Below are positions 33,455 to 42,321 of a stretch of DNA of 64,000 nucleotides, in pieces. The stretch covers positions 124,001 through 188,000 of the forward strand of contig CAVPDQ010000008.1 of the NCBI GenBank assembly GCA_963702685.1. The letters run 5' to 3'. The stretch is from AP-15 sp963702685. GTDB lineage: Bacteria > Pseudomonadota > Alphaproteobacteria > ATCC43930 > CGMCC-115725. The notes beneath the pieces were generated by a model. The model was not told the DNA's origin and searched no databases. It saw nothing but the letters and a program-made list of their open reading frames with translations. The translations under genes and the position numbers were made by a program. How positions within the stretch are numbered: the first letter of the stretch is position 1; the number at the start of each line of letters is the position of its first letter.

Positions 33455-34624
33455 GTGTCGAGCCTGATTTTGCCGCTCTCTCGCGACCGCCAGGACCAGG
33501 ATTGGCCCGGCCATCGGCTCGTCGTCGACGAGCCGTTGCGGCTCGATTGCGGGGTCGAGCTCGGCCCGTTCACGATCGCCTACCAGACCTATGGCACGCT
33601 CAACCCCGAACGCTCGAATGCGGTCCTGATCTGCCACGCGCTGACCGGCGACCAATATGCCGCCGACCCGCACCCGATCACCGGCAAGCCCGGCTGGTGG
33701 ACGACCATGGTGGGGCCCGGCCTGGTGCTCGACACCGAGCGCTACTTCCTGATTTGCGCCAACGTGGTGGGCGGCTGCATGGGAACCACCGGGCCGCGCG
33801 ACCTCGACCCCGCGACCGGCGCGCCCTGGGCCTTGTCGTTCCCGGTCATCACGATCCACGACATGGTCCGCGCGCAAAAGCGCCTGATCGAGCATCTCGG
33901 CATCGAGACGCTCTTTTGCGTGATCGGCGGGTCGATGGGCGGGATGCAGGTATTGCAATGGGCGGCGAGCTACCCGGACAGCGTCTTTGCCGCGGTGCCG
34001 ATCGCCTGCGCCGCGCGTCATTCGGCGCAGAACATCGCGTTTCACGAGGTCGGGCGCCAGGCGATCATGGCCGATCCCGACTGGTGCGGCGGGCGCTATC
34101 TCGATACCGGGCGGCGGCCTTCGGGCGGGCTCGCGGTGGCGCGCATGGCGGCGCACATCACCTATCTCTCCGAGCCGGCGCTGCACCGCAAATTCGGCCG
34201 CAACCTGCAAGACCGGCGCGCGGTCACCTACGGGTTCGACGCGGATTTCCAGGTCGAGAGCTATTTGCGGCACCAAGGCAGCACCTTTGTCGACCGGTTC
34301 GATGCGAATTCGTACCTCTATATTACTCGGGCGATGGATTATTTCGATTTGGCGGCAGAGCATGACGGCTCGCTCGCCGCCGCCTTCGCCGGCACCCGCA
34401 CCCGGTTTTGCGTGATCTCGTTCACCAGCGACTGGTTGTTCCCGACCGCCGAGAACCGCGAGGTCGTGCACGCGCTGAACGCGGCCGCCGCCAATGTCAG
34501 CTTTGTCGAGGTCGAGACCGACGCCGGGCACGACTCGTTTCTGCTGCACGAGCCCGAGCTGTTCGAAACCTTGCGCGGCTTTCTCGCCGGCTGCGGCGAG
34601 CATCGCGGCCTCGCCCGGTCCTGA
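33455..34624 (+). CDS. metX: Homoserine O-acetyltransferase (or succinyl-)
   Basis: A 389-residue alpha/beta hydrolase that activates homoserine for methionine synthesis. Conserved parts: AYQTYGTLNPERSNAVLICHALTGDQYAA, FFLICANVVGGCMGTTGP, and the nucleophile elbow VIGGSMGGMQVLQWA with Ser160. The rest of the triad lies in FTSDWLFPT (Asp) and DAGHDSFLL (His). It begins at GTG 33455 with GAGGAGCTCCC upstream. It is followed four bases later by metW. Acetyl versus succinyl specificity cannot be told from these motifs. Confidence 0.93.
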   Translation: MSSLILPLSRDRQDQDWPGHRLVVDEPLRLDCGVELGPFTIAYQTYGTLNPERSNAVLICHALTGDQYAADPHPITGKPGWWTTMVGPGLVLDTERYFLICANVVGGCMGTTGPRDLDPATGAPWALSFPVITIHDMVRAQKRLIEHLGIETLFCVIGGSMGGMQVLQWAASYPDSVFAAVPIACAARHSAQNIAFHEVGRQAIMADPDWCGGRYLDTGRRPSGGLAVARMAAHITYLSEPALHRKFGRNLQDRRAVTYGFDADFQVESYLRHQGSTFVDRFDANSYLYITRAMDYFDLAAEHDGSLAAAFAGTRTRFCVISFTSDWLFPTAENREVVHALNAAAANVSFVEVETDAGHDSFLLHEPELFETLRGFLAGCGEHRGLARS

Positions 34625-34627
34625 GCG

Positions 34628-35299
34628 GTGAGCGCCCTGCCAAAGCCGGCCGCGGCATCGGGGCGGCCGGCTGACGACGCGGTCGGCGCCGACGAGCTGC
34701 GCCGCGACCTGCGATTGATCTCAGACATGATCGCTGCCGGATCGCGGGTGCTCGACATCGGCTGCGGCGACGGCGCATTGCTCGCCTATCTGGCGCGGCA
34801 CAAGGATGTCGACGGCCGCGGCATGGAGCTGAGCCAATCGGGGGTCAATGCCTGCGTCGGCCACGGCCTTTCGGTGATCCAGGGGGACGCCGACCGCGAC
34901 CTCGAAGCCTATCCCTCGGGCGCCTTCGACGTGGTCGTCTTGAGCCAGACCTTGCAAGCGACGCGCAACCCGCGCCGCGTGATCGAGACGCTGGCGCGCA
35001 TCGGTCGGCGCGCGATCGTGTCGTTTCCGAATTTCGGCTTTTGGCGGATTCGGCTGAAGCTTTTGCTCGGTGGCCGGATGCCGGTCTCCGACCTGTTGCC
35101 CCACCCCTGGTACGAGACCCCCAACATCCACCTGTGCACAATCCGCGACTTTGTCGCTCTGTGCGACGAGGTCGGGGTCACGGTCGAGCGCAGCGTCACC
35201 CTCGACCGGCACGGCCGGCCCTATTCGCTCAACCCGCACGGCACCCTCGCCAATCTGCTGGCGGAGCAGGGTGTGTTCGTATTGTCGGGGAAACCGTAG
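34628..35299 (+). CDS. metW: Methionine biosynthesis protein MetW
   Basis: A 223-residue SAM-dependent methyltransferase-fold protein. Motif I is VLDIGCGDGALLAYLARHKDVDGRGMELSQSGVNACVGHGLSVIQGDADRDL; FDVVVLSQTLQATRNPRRVI and SFPNFGFWRIRLKLLLGGRMPVSDLLPHPWYETPNIHLCTIRDF are MetW signatures. In alphaproteobacteria MetW works with MetX as a complex. GTG 34628 follows the metX stop by 3 bases. Confidence 0.92.
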   Translation: MSALPKPAAASGRPADDAVGADELRRDLRLISDMIAAGSRVLDIGCGDGALLAYLARHKDVDGRGMELSQSGVNACVGHGLSVIQGDADRDLEAYPSGAFDVVVLSQTLQATRNPRRVIETLARIGRRAIVSFPNFGFWRIRLKLLLGGRMPVSDLLPHPWYETPNIHLCTIRDFVALCDEVGVTVERSVTLDRHGRPYSLNPHGTLANLLAEQGVFVLSGKP

Positions 35300-35325
35300 G
35301 CGCGGCGCCGGGCTTGGAGCCGGAT

Positions 35326-36060
35326 TTATCGCCGCGACATGCCGTGCGGGGCCGCCGCCGGTGCGTAGACGAGGCGCCGGCGGGTGACCCGCTGGGCTTT
35401 TGGCTTGGCGTAGATCTGCTTTGTCGCCTCGATCAGCACGACGCCGGCAAAACGCGGGAACCAACGGCTGCCGATCCGCTCCCAGGCCGGGGCGGCGCGC
35501 AGGATCATGCGCTTGCGGGCGGGCGGGATGAACAGCGCCGCATCCGATCCGATCGGGGTGAACAGCTCGTCGCGCAACAGCTGCGACAGCTGCGACATCG
35601 TATAGGGCCGGCCCGAGCCGAACGGGGTGCGATCGAGCCGGGCCCAGATGCCGCGCCGGTTTGGCACGACGATCAAGAGCCGCCCGCCGCCGGCCAGCAC
35701 GCGCCAGATCTCCTTCAGCATCGGCCCCGCCGGCTCGCGGGTTTCGAGCGCATGGACCAACAGGACGCGGTCGATCGAATAATCGGCAAAGGGCAGCTCG
35801 GCTTCATCGGCGAGCGCCACCAGGTTGCGTCCGTCCGCCGGCCAGCCGAGGACGCCGAGAGAGGCCGGCATCAACGCCAGGGTGCGCTCGGTCTCGGGTG
35901 ACAGCGCGGACAAAAACGGGGTCGCATAGCCGATCCCGAGAAGGCGCATGCCATTGAGATCGGGCCACATCCGCCGCACCGCGCGGCGGATCATGCGGCG
36001 CGCGACCTGGCCGAGCCCGGTGAGGTAGAAATCCCTGAGATCGATGACATCGGACGCCAT
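35326..36060 (-). CDS. Class I SAM-dependent methyltransferase
   Basis: A 244-residue protein with a methyltransferase domain: MRLLGIGYATPFLSALSPETERTLALMPASLGVLGWP for the SAM site, LPFADYSIDRVLLVHALETREPAGPMLKEIWRVLAGGGRLLIVVPNRRGIWARLDRTPFGSGRPYTMSQL. The FGSGRPY-(S)QL segment is typical of a widespread alphaproteobacterial family beside glyoxalase genes. The C-terminus is basic. Its target is unknown. It is convergent with metW. Confidence 0.82.
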   Translation of the reverse strand: MASDVIDLRDFYLTGLGQVARRMIRRAVRRMWPDLNGMRLLGIGYATPFLSALSPETERTLALMPASLGVLGWPADGRNLVALADEAELPFADYSIDRVLLVHALETREPAGPMLKEIWRVLAGGGRLLIVVPNRRGIWARLDRTPFGSGRPYTMSQLSQLLRDELFTPIGSDAALFIPPARKRMILRAAPAWERIGSRWFPRFAGVVLIEATKQIYAKPKAQRVTRRRLVYAPAAAPHGMSRR

Positions 36061-36144
36061 TCGAGGATTTTAGCATGACGGCGCCGGTGCCGCCCGGCCC
36101 CGATATTTGCCGCGCTCGCTGGGCCTCGCCGACCTGACGACCGA

Positions 36145-37428
36145 TCAAGCCGCTGCCGATCGCCGATCCCGCTGCACCGCCGCTCGCCCCATGACGAGAA
36201 CGAGGAACAGCGAGAACCAGAGTGTCCCCTGCCACCATTCCTGCCAGATCCCGTAGGTCCCGAGAGAGGCGACAAAAGCGGCCGTCAGAGCAGCGCCGGC
36301 CGCGGCGGTGAAGAGGGCCGGCCACTCGGTCGCCGCAAGAGCGAGCCACGCATACGCCGCCGTCAAGGCAAACAGCACCGCACCCGGCACGCCGAGCTCG
36401 AGCCACAGCTGCAGCGGCGCATTGTGCGGGTGCAGCGGCAGCCAGGTCTCGCCGGGCTCGATCGGCTCGCTGCCGCCGGGCATGGCGCGGGAAGCGTCGA
36501 GCCCCCAGCCGGCGAGCGGGTGCTCGTCGATCCGGTCGCCGGCGAAGGACCAGATCAGCAGCCGGTGGCCAAAAGATTGCTTGATCGTGTCGGCGGTTTG
36601 GGTGAACGCGGGCAAACGTTCGAGCCGGGCAAAGGTCAGCGGGGCAGTGATCACGATCAGCACCGAAATCGACGCCGCCACAGGAATGGCCCGCGCCCGA
36701 GCGGCGTAGACGACGACCGCCATCGGCAGGGCAAAGGCGAGCGCCGTCTTGGCCGCCGTTCCGGCCAGAACGCATACGCTCGCCACCGCAGCGAGCGCGA
36801 TGAGCGCGCTCGAGATCTTGCGGTCGAGGCAGGCCAGCAGCGCGCTCGCCGGCGCCAGCAGAATGGCAAACCCGACCGTCGCCTGGTTGAGCCGGGCCGG
36901 CTGGTAGGCGCGTGACGAAAACGGTCCGCTCACCGCCCCATGGGTCGCAAAATCGGCGAGCGCCATGGCGATGCCGATGACAAGGCCGACGCCTGAAAGC
37001 AGCGCCAGCCGGCGGGGCGCGGCGAGGCTGCCGGCAACGGCGGCGAGCACCAGGCCGGCGGCAGAAAGCCCGGCGAGACGCGCCGCGAGCTCGAGGCTGC
37101 GCCGCGGGTCGAGCGACCATGCCGCCGATACCGCCCCCCAGACCAAAAGCGAGCCGATTAGCGCGGCGGGGGCGGCCAGGGACCGCAGCCGAGACCGCAG
37201 CCGGGACCGCAGCCGCGCCGTCTCGCCCGACGCGGCCAGCAAGCAAAGAGCGAGCAGCCCCGCAACCGAGGTCAGCGCCGCGACGCCGCGCGGGGCGAGG
37301 ACGAGAAGCGGAAAAAAGATCAGCGCCGCGGCATCGAGACCGCTCTCGGATGCCGTTGCGAGCCGACCGGCCAAACCCGGCGACAGCGGCGGCTGGGCAG
37401 CGCGTTCCGACCGCAGGCCAGCCCGCAC
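36145..37428 (-). CDS. O-antigen ligase family (Wzy_C) membrane protein
   Basis: A 427-residue inner-membrane protein with ten or more helices. The periplasmic loop WLPLHPHNAPLQLWLELGVPGAVLFALTAAYAWLAL is the Wzy_C/WaaL signature, with His near 310 essential in ligases. It probably ligates or polymerises a surface glycan. It starts at GTG 37428, overlapping the ndk stop (TAGTG), so the two are likely co-translated. Residues about 80-92 (RLRSRLRSRLRSL) come from a small 12-bp repeat. Confidence 0.8.
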   Translation of the reverse strand: MRAGLRSERAAQPPLSPGLAGRLATASESGLDAAALIFFPLLVLAPRGVAALTSVAGLLALCLLAASGETARLRSRLRSRLRSLAAPAALIGSLLVWGAVSAAWSLDPRRSLELAARLAGLSAAGLVLAAVAGSLAAPRRLALLSGVGLVIGIAMALADFATHGAVSGPFSSRAYQPARLNQATVGFAILLAPASALLACLDRKISSALIALAAVASVCVLAGTAAKTALAFALPMAVVVYAARARAIPVAASISVLIVITAPLTFARLERLPAFTQTADTIKQSFGHRLLIWSFAGDRIDEHPLAGWGLDASRAMPGGSEPIEPGETWLPLHPHNAPLQLWLELGVPGAVLFALTAAYAWLALAATEWPALFTAAAGAALTAAFVASLGTYGIWQEWWQGTLWFSLFLVLVMGRAAVQRDRRSAAA

Positions 37429-37850
37429 TACGAGCAGATTTCGATCGCCGAGAAGAAAAACGCGATCTCGCGTGCGGCGGCATCGGGCGCATCGGAGCCG
37501 TGCACGGAATTGGCCTCGATCGACCGGGCGAAATCCTTGCGGATCGTGCCGGCCGCCGCGTTCGCCGGATCGGTGGCGCCCATGATTTCACGGCTGAGCG
37601 CGACCGCGCCCGGCCCTTCGAGCACCTGGACGACGACCGGTCCCGAGACCATGAACTCGACCAGGCTGCGATAAAATGGCCGCCCGGCGTGCACCTCGTA
37701 AAACTGCTCGGCTTGCGCCCGGGTCAATTGCAGGCGTTTTTGCGCGACAATCCGCAAGCCGCGCCGCTCGAAGCGGTCGTTGATCGCGCCGGTCAGGTTA
37801 CGTTCGGTCGCATCGGGCTTGATGATCGACAAGGTCCGTTCGATGGCCAT
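37428..37850 (-). CDS. ndk: Nucleoside diphosphate kinase
   Basis: A 140-residue enzyme that balances NTP pools. MAIERTLSIIKPDATERNLTGAIN starts it; the phosphorylated His is His117 in EANSVHGSDAPDAA, and HAGRPFYRSLVEFMVSGPVVVQVLEGPGAV is the Kpn-loop region. The length is that of the family. The frame is open to 37979, but the start at 37850 gives a typical NDK. It overlaps the next gene by TAGTG. Confidence 0.95.
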   Translation of the reverse strand: MAIERTLSIIKPDATERNLTGAINDRFERRGLRIVAQKRLQLTRAQAEQFYEVHAGRPFYRSLVEFMVSGPVVVQVLEGPGAVALSREIMGATDPANAAAGTIRKDFARSIEANSVHGSDAPDAAAREIAFFFSAIEICS

Positions 37851-37939
37851 CGGCAAATGTCTCGGGTGTCGGGAGCGGTGCCGGGTTATAGCGCCCACCC
37901 GTCGCACCGGCAATCTACCCAGCGACAATGCCCGGGTGC

Positions 37940-38386
37940 TCAGCCCCGCCGTTCCCAGCCGGACGCGGTCTGCTGCCAATAGGTCAGCGCATGACCGGCT
38001 TCGCGCGCGTTTCGCCAGCGCCGGCGGGCCGCCGCGACAGCCTCTTCGTCGTTGCCGTCGAACAGATCGGCGCAGCGCGCGAAGGCCGCCAAATCGCCGG
38101 CCTCGACCCCGTCGGCCAGCACCAGCATGGTCGCCTCGTTGGGGTTTTCGTCGCCGTCGGTCAACCAGATCGGCTGGGCCGCGGCGTTGCCGTCGGGGGC
38201 CCTGCCGTGCGCGAGAAAGCTCGCCTCGTCATAGGTCCATAAGAGCGTATCGAGCTCTTCGACGCGCTCGGGCGAGCCGGTCCGGACGACGATCCGGTGC
38301 CCCTCGCGGCGCGCGCGGTCGAGCAGCCTCGGCAAAGCCCGCTCGAGCGGGGTCGACAACAGATGGTAAAAGCCGATTTCGGCCAA
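37940..38386 (-). CDS. holC: DNA polymerase III subunit chi
   Basis: A 148-residue protein: MAEIGFYHLLSTPLERALPRLLDRARREGHRIVVRTGSPERVEELDTLLWTYDEASFLAHGRAPDGNAAAQPIWLTDGDENPNEATMLVLADG. The YHL start, LWTYDEASFLAHG and NPNEA(T)xLVL blocks are those of HolC, which links the clamp loader to SSB. It lies 3 bases after pepA on the same strand; the pepA-holC pair is a common alphaproteobacterial order. Confidence 0.92.
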   Translation of the reverse strand: MAEIGFYHLLSTPLERALPRLLDRARREGHRIVVRTGSPERVEELDTLLWTYDEASFLAHGRAPDGNAAAQPIWLTDGDENPNEATMLVLADGVEAGDLAAFARCADLFDGNDEEAVAAARRRWRNAREAGHALTYWQQTASGWERRG

Positions 38387-38389
38387 GCG

Positions 38390-39886
38390 CTAATCCCGCT
38401 CGTAATGCTGCGCGACAAAATGGTCGAGCAGGCGGACGCCAAAGCCGGTCGCACCTTTGGGCACGATCGGGGCGTCCTTTGACGACCACGCCATCCCGGC
38501 GATGTCGAGATGCGCCCAGGGCACTCCATTGACAAACCGCTGCAAAAACTGCGCGGCGACGACGCTGCCGCCGGCGCGCCCGCCGATGTTCTTGACGTCG
38601 GCGGCGTCGCTGTCGATCTCGCGGTCGTAGCTGTCGGCCAGGGGCAGCCGCCAAACCTCCTCGCCGACCGCTTTGCCGGCCTCGATCAGCCGTGCGGCGA
38701 GCTCGTCGTCATTGGCAAAGAGCCCGGCGCGGTGGTGGCCGAGCGCGACGATGACCGCACCCGTCAACGTCGCCAGATCGATCATCAGCCGCGGCTTGAA
38801 CTTATCCTGGCAGTGCCACAACGCATCGGCGAGCACGAGGCGGCCTTCGGCGTCGGTGTTCAAAATCTCGATGGTTTGGCCCGACATCGAGGTGACGATG
38901 TCGCCCGGCCGCTGCGCCGTCCCGGACGGCATGTTCTCGACCAGGCCGACGACCCCGACCGCGTTGACCTTGGCCCGGCGCGCGGCCAGCAGGCGGAGGA
39001 GGCCGATCACCACGGCGGAGCCCGCCATGTCCCATTTCATGTCGGCCATGCCGGCGGCGGGCTTGATCGAGATGCCGCCGGTGTCGAAGGTGACGCCCTT
39101 GCCGATAAAGGCGAGCGGCGCATCGCCCTCATCCCCGCCGCGCCACTCCATCGTGACGAGGCGTGCCGGCCGGATGCTGCCTTGCGCCACGCCGAGCAGC
39201 GCGTTCATGCCGAGCTTGCGCATTTTGTCGGGGTCGAGAACCTCGACCTCGACCCCGAGGTCGCGCAAGGTCTCGGCCGCCGCCGCCAAGGTCTCGGGAT
39301 AGATCACGTTGGGCGGCTCGGAGACGAGGTCGCGGGTGAACGCCACCGCCGCCGCCGCCTTTTCGAGCGGGGCATAGGCGCGCTTGGCCTTGGCCGGGGC
39401 GGTGGTGGCCAGGGTCAGGCGCTCGAGCGACGGCTTCTGCTCGGGTTTTTGCTTCGTTTTGTATTTGGCGAAACGATAGGATTTGAGGCTCGCGCCAAGC
39501 GCCAGCCGTGCCGCAGCGCCAGCCTCGTCGATCGCCGCGCCGGCGCCGAGATCGATCAAAACGGTCGCCGCTGTTTCGCCGCCGCCATTCAGATGGGCCG
39601 CCAGCCTGCCGCCCAGCTCCTCGTACAACCGGGCATCGGCGGCGTCCGCTTTGCCGAGCCCGACCAGGACGATTCGGCTCGCCCGCAGCTCGGCCGGGCC
39701 GAGGATCGTCAGCAGCTCGCCCTTTTTGCCGGCGAAGCGCGGCGAGGCGGCGAGCGCGCGCGAAACCGCGCCGGCCGAGGCTTCGTCGAGCCGTTTGGCC
39801 GATGGGGTCAACGCCGATTCTGCCCACACCCCCGCCACGACGGCACCCGCCGCCGGCAGGTCGGGCTCGGCAAAACGGATCTTCAT
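38390..39886 (-). CDS. pepA: Leucyl aminopeptidase
   Basis: A 498-residue M17 peptidase that removes N-terminal residues using two metal ions. Motifs: GKGVTFDTGGISIKPAAGMADMKWDMAGSAVVIG (Lys and Asp metal ligands) and the active-site NTDAEGRLVLADAL. LATLTGAVIVALGHHRAGLFAND also matches. The N-terminal 170 residues form the variable domain, and ...KYKTKQKPEQKP is a polar loop. PepA-type enzymes can also bind DNA. It is divergent from lptF. Confidence 0.95.
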   Translation of the reverse strand: MKIRFAEPDLPAAGAVVAGVWAESALTPSAKRLDEASAGAVSRALAASPRFAGKKGELLTILGPAELRASRIVLVGLGKADAADARLYEELGGRLAAHLNGGGETAATVLIDLGAGAAIDEAGAAARLALGASLKSYRFAKYKTKQKPEQKPSLERLTLATTAPAKAKRAYAPLEKAAAAVAFTRDLVSEPPNVIYPETLAAAAETLRDLGVEVEVLDPDKMRKLGMNALLGVAQGSIRPARLVTMEWRGGDEGDAPLAFIGKGVTFDTGGISIKPAAGMADMKWDMAGSAVVIGLLRLLAARRAKVNAVGVVGLVENMPSGTAQRPGDIVTSMSGQTIEILNTDAEGRLVLADALWHCQDKFKPRLMIDLATLTGAVIVALGHHRAGLFANDDELAARLIEAGKAVGEEVWRLPLADSYDREIDSDAADVKNIGGRAGGSVVAAQFLQRFVNGVPWAHLDIAGMAWSSKDAPIVPKGATGFGVRLLDHFVAQHYERD

Positions 39887-40073
39887 GACTGCGCCTCGAA
39901 AAATTTGGCCGATCGGACCGCCGGAAATCCCGGCTTCGGTCGCGCGACAGGATACGACAGCGCGCTTGGCCGACGCCAGAGCCCGCCGCTGGGCGGCGAT
40001 GCCGCAGGGGACGATGCCGCTGGCCGGCGATGCCGCTGGCCGGGCGGGGCGCGAGGCTTTATGATCGGCCGCG

Positions 40074-41198
40074 ATGACGGCCCTCGACCGTTACATCCTG
40101 CGGCAATGCTTCGGCATCATGGTGTTTGTCACCGCAGCGCTCAGCGCCGCGGTTTGGCTTGCGCAGTCGCTGCGGCTTATCGACCTGATCGTCAACCGCG
40201 GTCTGTCGATCGAGGTGTTTCTTTACCTCGCGGTGCTGATCTTGCCGCGGTTCCTCGACATCGTGCTGCCGATCGGCGTGTTCATCGCGGTGTTGTTCGC
40301 GTTCAACCGGCTGACTGCCGAAAGCGAGCTCGTCGTCATGCGCTCGGCCGGGTTGAGCCCGCTGGCGCTGGCCAAGCCCGTGCTGATTTTGGCCGGGATC
40401 GCCTTTCTCGTCTTGATGAGCCTGTCGCTTTATTTTCTGCCGATGGCGAACCGGGCGTTCAAGGATTTGCAATTCGAGATCCGCAACCGCTTTGTCTCCA
40501 GCCTGATCCAGGAGGGGACCTTTACCACGATCTCCGACAAGCTCACCTTCTACATCCGCAACCGCGACGAGCATGGCGAAGTCGTCGGGCTGCTGATCAA
40601 CGACAATCGCGACCCGTCGCGCCCGGTCACGATCCTCGCCGAGCGGGCCGCCTTTGTCGACATGCCGTCCGGCTCGCGCATCGTCATGGTCAATGGCGAC
40701 CGGCAGCAATACGACAAGAAGGCGCACAAGCTTTCGGTGTTGACCTTCGACCGGTATACGCTCGACCTCGACGCGCTGCACGACGCGCCGGGTGTCCGGT
40801 TTCGCGAGCCCCAGGAGCGTCTTTTGAACGAGCTGCTGTTTCCGCCTGCCGGCATGGACCGCGCCTCGCGTCACGCCTTTGCGATCGAGGCGCACCAGCG
40901 AATCGTCGTGCCGCTCTCGGCGTTCAGCCTGGCGCTGATACCCCTGATCTGCCTACTGCCGGGCGAGTTCAACCGCCGCGGGCACAGCAAGCGCGTTTTC
41001 CTGGCGATCGGAGTAGCGTTTTTGTTCGAGCTGTTGGGGGTCGGCGCCAACGATCTTGCCGCCCGCTTCCATGAAGCAATCCCGCTGCTCTACGTGGCCG
41101 ATCTGCTGCCGTTGCTGATCGGGGCCGGCATCCTGGCGCAAAGCAGCATCAGGATCGGCGGTTGGCTGCCGGCCTTCGCGGTCGGTCGCGGGCGCTGA
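40074..41198 (+). CDS. lptF: LPS export permease LptF
   Basis: A 374-residue inner-membrane protein of the LptB2FG complex that extracts lipopolysaccharide. It has N-terminal helices (YILRQCFGIMVFVTAALSAAVWLAQ), the IYSLP-type segment LPRFLDIVLPIGVFIAVLFAFNRLTAESELVVMRSAGLSP, a periplasmic jellyroll and C-terminal helices. It is followed 19 bases later by lptG, then lptD and surA, which forms a full envelope-assembly operon. Confidence 0.92.
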   Translation: MTALDRYILRQCFGIMVFVTAALSAAVWLAQSLRLIDLIVNRGLSIEVFLYLAVLILPRFLDIVLPIGVFIAVLFAFNRLTAESELVVMRSAGLSPLALAKPVLILAGIAFLVLMSLSLYFLPMANRAFKDLQFEIRNRFVSSLIQEGTFTTISDKLTFYIRNRDEHGEVVGLLINDNRDPSRPVTILAERAAFVDMPSGSRIVMVNGDRQQYDKKAHKLSVLTFDRYTLDLDALHDAPGVRFREPQERLLNELLFPPAGMDRASRHAFAIEAHQRIVVPLSAFSLALIPLICLLPGEFNRRGHSKRVFLAIGVAFLFELLGVGANDLAARFHEAIPLLYVADLLPLLIGAGILAQSSIRIGGWLPAFAVGRGR

Positions 41199-41217
41199 AG
41201 ACGACGATCGGGAGCCG

Positions 41218-42321
41218 TTGCCGGTGCAGCTCGCCAGGACCCTTTCCACCTATATCGCGCGCCAGTTTTTCCTGTGGTTCTGCGGCGTTTTCGCGGCGAT
41301 GGCGGTGGTTACCTTTCTGCTCGACTATATCGAGCTGATCCGGCGCGGCGGCGTCAAAGCGCAGGCGACATTGGCGCTGCTGTTCGAAATGGCGATCCTC
41401 CAGCTGCCGCAAACCGCGCAGGAGGTGCTGCCGTTTGCGATCCTGTTCGGCACGATGCTCGCGTTCTGGCGGCTGACGCGCAACAACGAGCTGGTCGTCG
41501 CGCGCGCGGCCGGGATCTCGGTATGGCAATTCCTGGCCCCGGCCGTGCTGACCGCGTTGCTGGTCGGCATTTTCGCGGTCACCGTGTTCAACCCGATCGC
41601 GTCGCTGTCCGAGGCGGCCTACGAAAAGCTCGACGCCCGGATTTTGCGCCAATCCTCCGACGCGCCGTCGCTGTCGAGCGCCGGGCTGTGGCTTCGGCAA
41701 AGCGACGCCGCCGGCAATCAGGTTATCATTCATGCGGACAAGCTGGCTTCGCCCAATTTGCGCCTCGACGGCGTGACCTTGTTCTATTTCGACGGGCTCG
41801 GCCGCTTCACCTCGCGCGTCGATGCGCGCACCGCGCGGCTCGCCGACGGCGCGTGGCTGATCGCAGACGGGATTCGCTGGTCCCCCGACCAGCCGCCGCA
41901 GCCGTTTGCGACATTGCGGCTGCAAACCCAGCTGACGCCGCGCAAGATCGAGGAAAGCTTTGCCTCGCCCGACACGATGTCGTTCTGGGAGCTGCCCGGG
42001 TTCATCGCGCTCTTGGAGCAGTCGGGATTTCCCGCGCAGCGCCATCGCCTGCATTTCGACGTTCTGCTCGCCCGGCCGTTTTTGTTCTGCGCGATGGTGC
42101 TGGTGGCGGCGATCTTCAGCTTGCGCATGCAGCGGCGCGGCGGGGTGCGGCTGATGATCGTCGGCGGCGTGGCCAGCGGGTTTGCGCTGTATGTCCTGTC
42201 CGACATCGTCTTTGCCCTCGGGCTTTCGGCGAAAGTGCCGGTCGCGCTCGCCGCCTGGACCCCGACCGGGGTCAGCCTGATCTTCGGCGCCTCGATGCTG
42301 CTCCATATGGAAGACGGCTGA
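41218..42321 (+). CDS. lptG: LPS export permease LptG
   Basis: A 367-residue partner of LptF, with the same topology: YIARQFFLWFCGVFAAMAVVTFLLDYIELIRR, then QEVLPFAILFGTMLAFWRLTRNNELVVARAAGIS and C-terminal FDVLLARPFLFCAMVLVAAIFSLRMQRRGGVRLMIVGGVASGFALYVLSD. Start is TTG 41218 or GTG 41224. Its TGA overlaps the lptD ATG (TGATG). Confidence 0.92.
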   Translation: MPVQLARTLSTYIARQFFLWFCGVFAAMAVVTFLLDYIELIRRGGVKAQATLALLFEMAILQLPQTAQEVLPFAILFGTMLAFWRLTRNNELVVARAAGISVWQFLAPAVLTALLVGIFAVTVFNPIASLSEAAYEKLDARILRQSSDAPSLSSAGLWLRQSDAAGNQVIIHADKLASPNLRLDGVTLFYFDGLGRFTSRVDARTARLADGAWLIADGIRWSPDQPPQPFATLRLQTQLTPRKIEESFASPDTMSFWELPGFIALLEQSGFPAQRHRLHFDVLLARPFLFCAMVLVAAIFSLRMQRRGGVRLMIVGGVASGFALYVLSDIVFALGLSAKVPVALAAWTPTGVSLIFGASMLLHMEDG